Shown here in pieces: positions 61,567 to 64,000 of a DNA stretch of 64,000 nucleotides. The stretch's first letter is position 1. Every line of letters starts with the position of its first letter. The position numbers were made by a program, and so were the translations under genes. Below the pieces are notes generated by a model. It was not told the DNA's origin. It ran no database searches and saw only the letters and a list, made by a program, of their open reading frames with translations. The stretch spans positions 806,001 through 870,000 of the forward strand of contig NZ_JBBOOK010000001.1 of NCBI RefSeq assembly GCF_038003045.1, written 5' to 3'. The DNA is from Sporosarcina sp. FSL W7-1349 (GTDB lineage Bacteria; Bacillota; Bacilli; Bacillales_A; Planococcaceae).

Positions 61567-62430
61567 TTATTTTTGGATGAATTGTTGTGTCCAGTAGTTT
61601 CCGTTTTTATCATATCCGATACCGATATGTGTAAATTCCGGTGTTAGGATATTTTGGCGATGGCCCGGTGATTCCATCCAAGCTTTCACCACTTCTTCTG
61701 CAGTACGTTGTCCCATGGCAATGTTCTCAGCTGCTGAACGATACGTGACGCCATTCGCTTTCATTTGGTCGAACGGTGAACCGTATGTTGGGCTTGTATG
61801 AGAGAAGTAATTGTTAGTCGCCATATCCGTTGATTTTTGGCGAGCGGAATTCATTAATTTGCTATCAAACTGTAACGGTTGGAGACCCGCTTTTTGTCTT
61901 TCCGCATTAGTAAGATCGAGTACGGCTTGCTCGATGGCAGAAACGGAAGCGTTTTGAGCAGGAGCTGCCTGCTCTTGTTTCGCAGGTTGTTCAACCGGAT
62001 TCGATGGTGCTGGTGTTGTTGGAGCCGGTTGCGGTTTAGCTTCCGGTGCTGTAGGCTGATTTGTTTCCTTTTGTTCAGCCGGTTTTTCTGTTTTTGGCGT
62101 ATTTGTTTCCGCTTTTTCTTCCGCCGGTTTGCTTGGTGCCGGTTTAGCAGTTGAATTATTTGGTTTCTCAACCGTTTTTTCCGGAGCCGCTGTTGTCTGT
62201 TGGAATTTCGGAAGATTGATGCACAGTTTCTTTAGAATCGCTTGTGCTTTATCAAAATCTCCTGATTGGAATTGATATGGAATGTTGGAAATTCCCTCCC
62301 ACTTGACAACTTGGACATATGGAGTGTTTTTCACTTTTAGTTGTGCGTCAAAGCCAGAAGCTTCTGCACTATTGTTGTTCGGCAGTAAGAGCGCCGAACC
62401 GAGCAAGATGACTGCAATCGATTTTTTCAT
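61567..62430 (-). CDS. Secreted CAP/SCP-domain protein (YkwD-like)
   Basis: The start is ATG 62430 (MKKSIAVILLGSALLLPNNN) after GGAGGAG, giving 287 aa. A signal peptide precedes a segment of unknown fold (VQVVKWEGISNIPYQFQSGD). A Pro/Ala/Lys/Glu-rich linker (about 60-160) follows, then the CAP domain: LTNAERQKAGLQPLQFDSKL, the SHTSPTYGSPFDQMKANGVT region and AWMESPGHRQNILTPEFTHI. YkwD-type proteins act in spore germination or in the envelope. The gene lies directly upstream of the second ger operon on the same strand but has its own terminator. Confidence 0.87.
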   Translation of the reverse strand: MKKSIAVILLGSALLLPNNNSAEASGFDAQLKVKNTPYVQVVKWEGISNIPYQFQSGDFDKAQAILKKLCINLPKFQQTTAAPEKTVEKPNNSTAKPAPSKPAEEKAETNTPKTEKPAEQKETNQPTAPEAKPQPAPTTPAPSNPVEQPAKQEQAAPAQNASVSAIEQAVLDLTNAERQKAGLQPLQFDSKLMNSARQKSTDMATNNYFSHTSPTYGSPFDQMKANGVTYRSAAENIAMGQRTAEEVVKAWMESPGHRQNILTPEFTHIGIGYDKNGNYWTQQFIQK

Positions 62431-62577
62431 CTCATTACTCCTCCCTTCGCAAACTATCATAACGTGCGAGAGAGTCCGAATATAGCCAATCATTTCCACT
62501 TCCACCATTTTAATAGAGAATGCTTTTACACTAGGAAGAAAGGAAACTACTTTTTGGATACTTTTGGCGGCTTCGTC

Positions 62578-63504
62578 TTATATTTCATTCGAATCGGGGT
62601 TGACGCGCCTGAAATCGGCTACATTTTTTAGATCTTCACCGATGATGACAAGACGCGGTTCCATCCTGACATATTCGGGCAGCCAATTGACCATCCCATA
62701 GGCGTATTGAAATAGCATCGGGTTTTTGACACCTCGAACAGGTACATACCCTTTCATCCGATAGACGGTTTCCGGCAGCGACTTTACCCATTCTTCAAAG
62801 CTCTCTTTCTCGATCTCTTCGGAGAATGTCAGAAGCTTGGAAGACAACGGCAAGTTCTTGCCCGAATGAATCGGGATAGCTGATCGTTGCTTAGTATCTG
62901 CCAACGCGTCTTCAATGACGTCAAAGCCGACTTCCGCATTGACGGTTTGGATGATAGGCATGTTCGGATTGAAATCACTCAGTTGCATGGTGACGGTCGC
63001 CAGTTCTCCTTCGGTCAGTAGATCTACTTTATTGGCAAGCAGCAGATGGGCATGGCGAATCTGTTCAAGGAAGAGCATCTTCACTTGCGGCGGCAACTGA
63101 TTGCGGTCCAGCCAGCGCTTACAGTCTACGACGGTCACAATCCCCTTGATCTGGATACGGTCCGCAAACAGCGGGGAAAAGACGGCATCGAGCGCTTCCA
63201 CAGGGTGGGCGGCACCGGTCGTTTCGATCAAGATAACGTCAATATCATCATTTTCCACAAGCAACCCTTGGAGCTGTGCTTCCGTCCGATCCGAGCCAGT
63301 ACAGCAGATGCAGCCATCCAATAATTCTTTCAACGGGACTTCTCCCGCCCCATTCACCCGGTCGGAATCAAAAGCTAGATTACCGAACTCATTCATAAGC
63401 ACAGCCGGTTTTTTCCCCTGTTCTTTCAACTGGCGGATGACATGGAGCAGCAAGGACGTCTTGCCGCTCCCTAAAAATCCGCTGAATAAATACACATCAA
63501 TCAT
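62578..63504 (-). CDS. CobW/Zng1-family GTPase (metal chaperone)
   Basis: The start is ATG 63504 (MIDVYLFSGFLGSGKTSLLL), giving 308 aa. Walker A is FLGSGKTS (10-17); the metal motif CICC is at about residues 65-68 in LLDGCICCTGSD; the Walker B/Switch II reads VILIETTGAAHP; NKVD is the guanine base motif. The C-terminal CobW_C-like domain follows. COG0523 proteins insert zinc, cobalt or other metals into targets. The substrate metal is not known; it is not linked to the riboswitch operon. Confidence 0.9.
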   Translation of the reverse strand: MIDVYLFSGFLGSGKTSLLLHVIRQLKEQGKKPAVLMNEFGNLAFDSDRVNGAGEVPLKELLDGCICCTGSDRTEAQLQGLLVENDDIDVILIETTGAAHPVEALDAVFSPLFADRIQIKGIVTVVDCKRWLDRNQLPPQVKMLFLEQIRHAHLLLANKVDLLTEGELATVTMQLSDFNPNMPIIQTVNAEVGFDVIEDALADTKQRSAIPIHSGKNLPLSSKLLTFSEEIEKESFEEWVKSLPETVYRMKGYVPVRGVKNPMLFQYAYGMVNWLPEYVRMEPRLVIIGEDLKNVADFRRVNPDSNEI

Positions 63505-63521
63505 TGTAGGCACCCCGTTAA

Positions 63522-63557
63522 AAAAGCGTCCGGTCCTGGCATGGACTGGACGCTTTT
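63522..63557 (-). terminator. Terminator of the Ctp-like protease gene
   Basis: On the minus strand AAAAGCGTCC (63557-63548) pairs perfectly with GGACGCTTTT (63531-63522), then TTTTAACGG follows. It begins 5 bp after the protease stop. Confidence 0.88.
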
Positions 63558-63561
63558 AGTC

Positions 63562-64000
63562 TTATTTTGCTATGTCTTCTTTCAATACTTCCTGCGCTTT
63601 TACTAATTGCGGATCTTCTTTCTGGATCTTTTCACGCAATTTATTCATTAACCCAAAAGTCGTATCTCCGGAAAGAATGCCGTTCGCTTCCAAGGTCAAA
63701 TCCTGCTGAAGCTGTTTGACAGCCTGTTCCGTCTGTTCATCGAACAAACCATCGACTTCCCCCGGATTGTAACCGACCGCTTCCAACATCTCTTCAGCCG
63801 CTTTCACGGTAGGTGTCAGCATGCCCTCCTTCATTTCTGTCGAAGGGTCGAGATAAGGCAGCGAGGCGTATGGAGGGTATGGCACTTCATAGTCCGGTTC
63901 AATTCCTTTTTTATGGATCCAGTTGCCATCCGGTGTCAGCCATTTGGCGGTCGTAAGCTTCAGATTGGAGCCGTCCGACAAATCTTTCGGGGACTGGACC
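63562..64000 (-). CDS. C-terminal processing peptidase (CtpA/CtpB, S41), partial
   Basis: The frame is open to the window edge, so the N-terminal PDZ and catalytic regions are missing. The visible 145 residues begin VQSPKDLSDGSNLKLTTAKW, then LTPDGNWIHKKGIEPDYEVP, which is the end of the S41 peptidase domain. A peptidoglycan-binding-1 domain follows (AEEMLEAVGYNPGEVDGLFD, then EQTEQAVKQLQQDLTLEANG). In Bacillus, CtpB cleaves SpoIVFA during sporulation; this may be that or the vegetative CtpA. It ends at a strong terminator. Confidence 0.87.
   Translation of the reverse strand, partial: VQSPKDLSDGSNLKLTTAKWLTPDGNWIHKKGIEPDYEVPYPPYASLPYLDPSTEMKEGMLTPTVKAAEEMLEAVGYNPGEVDGLFDEQTEQAVKQLQQDLTLEANGILSGDTTFGLMNKLREKIQKEDPQLVKAQEVLKEDIAK

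Noticed and set aside
61879..62154. Plus-strand Arg/Cys-rich frame opposite the ykwD-like linker
   Set aside because: Low-complexity shadow of the repetitive linker; no ribosome site.
1..64000. tRNA and rRNA genes
   Set aside because: No TTCGANTC-type T-arm with CCA end or rRNA-like segment was found while reading either strand.

Overview
The window looks like chromosome from a low-to-mid GC, endospore-forming Firmicute of the order Bacillales. A Planococcaceae member such as Sporosarcina is my best guess, an inference from overall gene content and not from a marker gene. Support comes from two complete spore-germinant receptor operons (gerA/gerB/gerC type), a Spo0M-like gene, strong AGGAGG-type ribosome sites with frequent GTG/TTG starts, and the Bacillus-like linkage of odhA-odhB with a MoxR/VWA pair. 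No rRNA, tRNA, CRISPR array, prophage or plasmid gene was seen. The only complete mobile element is one IS3-family insertion sequence.

Region by region: 0-3.1 kb, a partial cupin gene diverges from a large ATPase/TPR/BTAD regulator, with an 11-bp-spaced direct repeat between them that resembles a SARP operator. 3.1-4.3 kb, a DMT exporter and a small HhH protein. 4.4-11.2 kb, an ABC importer of the nickel/peptide family (two ATPases, binding protein, two permeases) and a MATE exporter, in one operon behind a cobalamin riboswitch with its own terminator. 11.2-18.6 kb, small regulators, a metallo-beta-lactamase-fold hydrolase, half-size Spo0M, modABC, an MDR-family oxidoreductase and a DUF4097 protein. 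19-24 kb, an AI-2E-family permease, an LCP cell-wall ligase, msrA and a chemoreceptor.

24.2-28.2 kb, the first ger operon, which ends in a 53-codon two-helix membrane gene resembling the small D subunits of germinant receptors. 28.3-34.8 kb, a pair of paralogous 117-120 aa proteins, an acyl-CoA ligase, an MFS transporter and a three-gene ABC exporter operon. 34.9-36.8 kb, the IS3-family element sits in the loop of a Rho-independent terminator; removing it together with one copy of a CCC duplication restores the hairpin. 36.8-46.5 kb, an L,D-transpeptidase-fold protein, a secreted S9 peptidase, an ABC-F ATPase, a lipoprotein, a cold-shock gene with a terminator-like leader hairpin, DUF1033, a second chemoreceptor and the xpaC-telA pair.

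46.5-64 kb, maoC and its likely MarR regulator, the yojO/yojN-like VWA/MoxR pair, a DUF6501-like gene, odhB-odhA (2-oxoglutarate dehydrogenase), a stand-alone murG, a run of hairpin repeats before a second MATE gene, the second ger operon with a sigma-G-like promoter, a ykwD-like CAP protein, a CobW-type GTPase and the end of a C-terminal processing protease. All calls rest on reading the sequence and recalling families; no database search was run.
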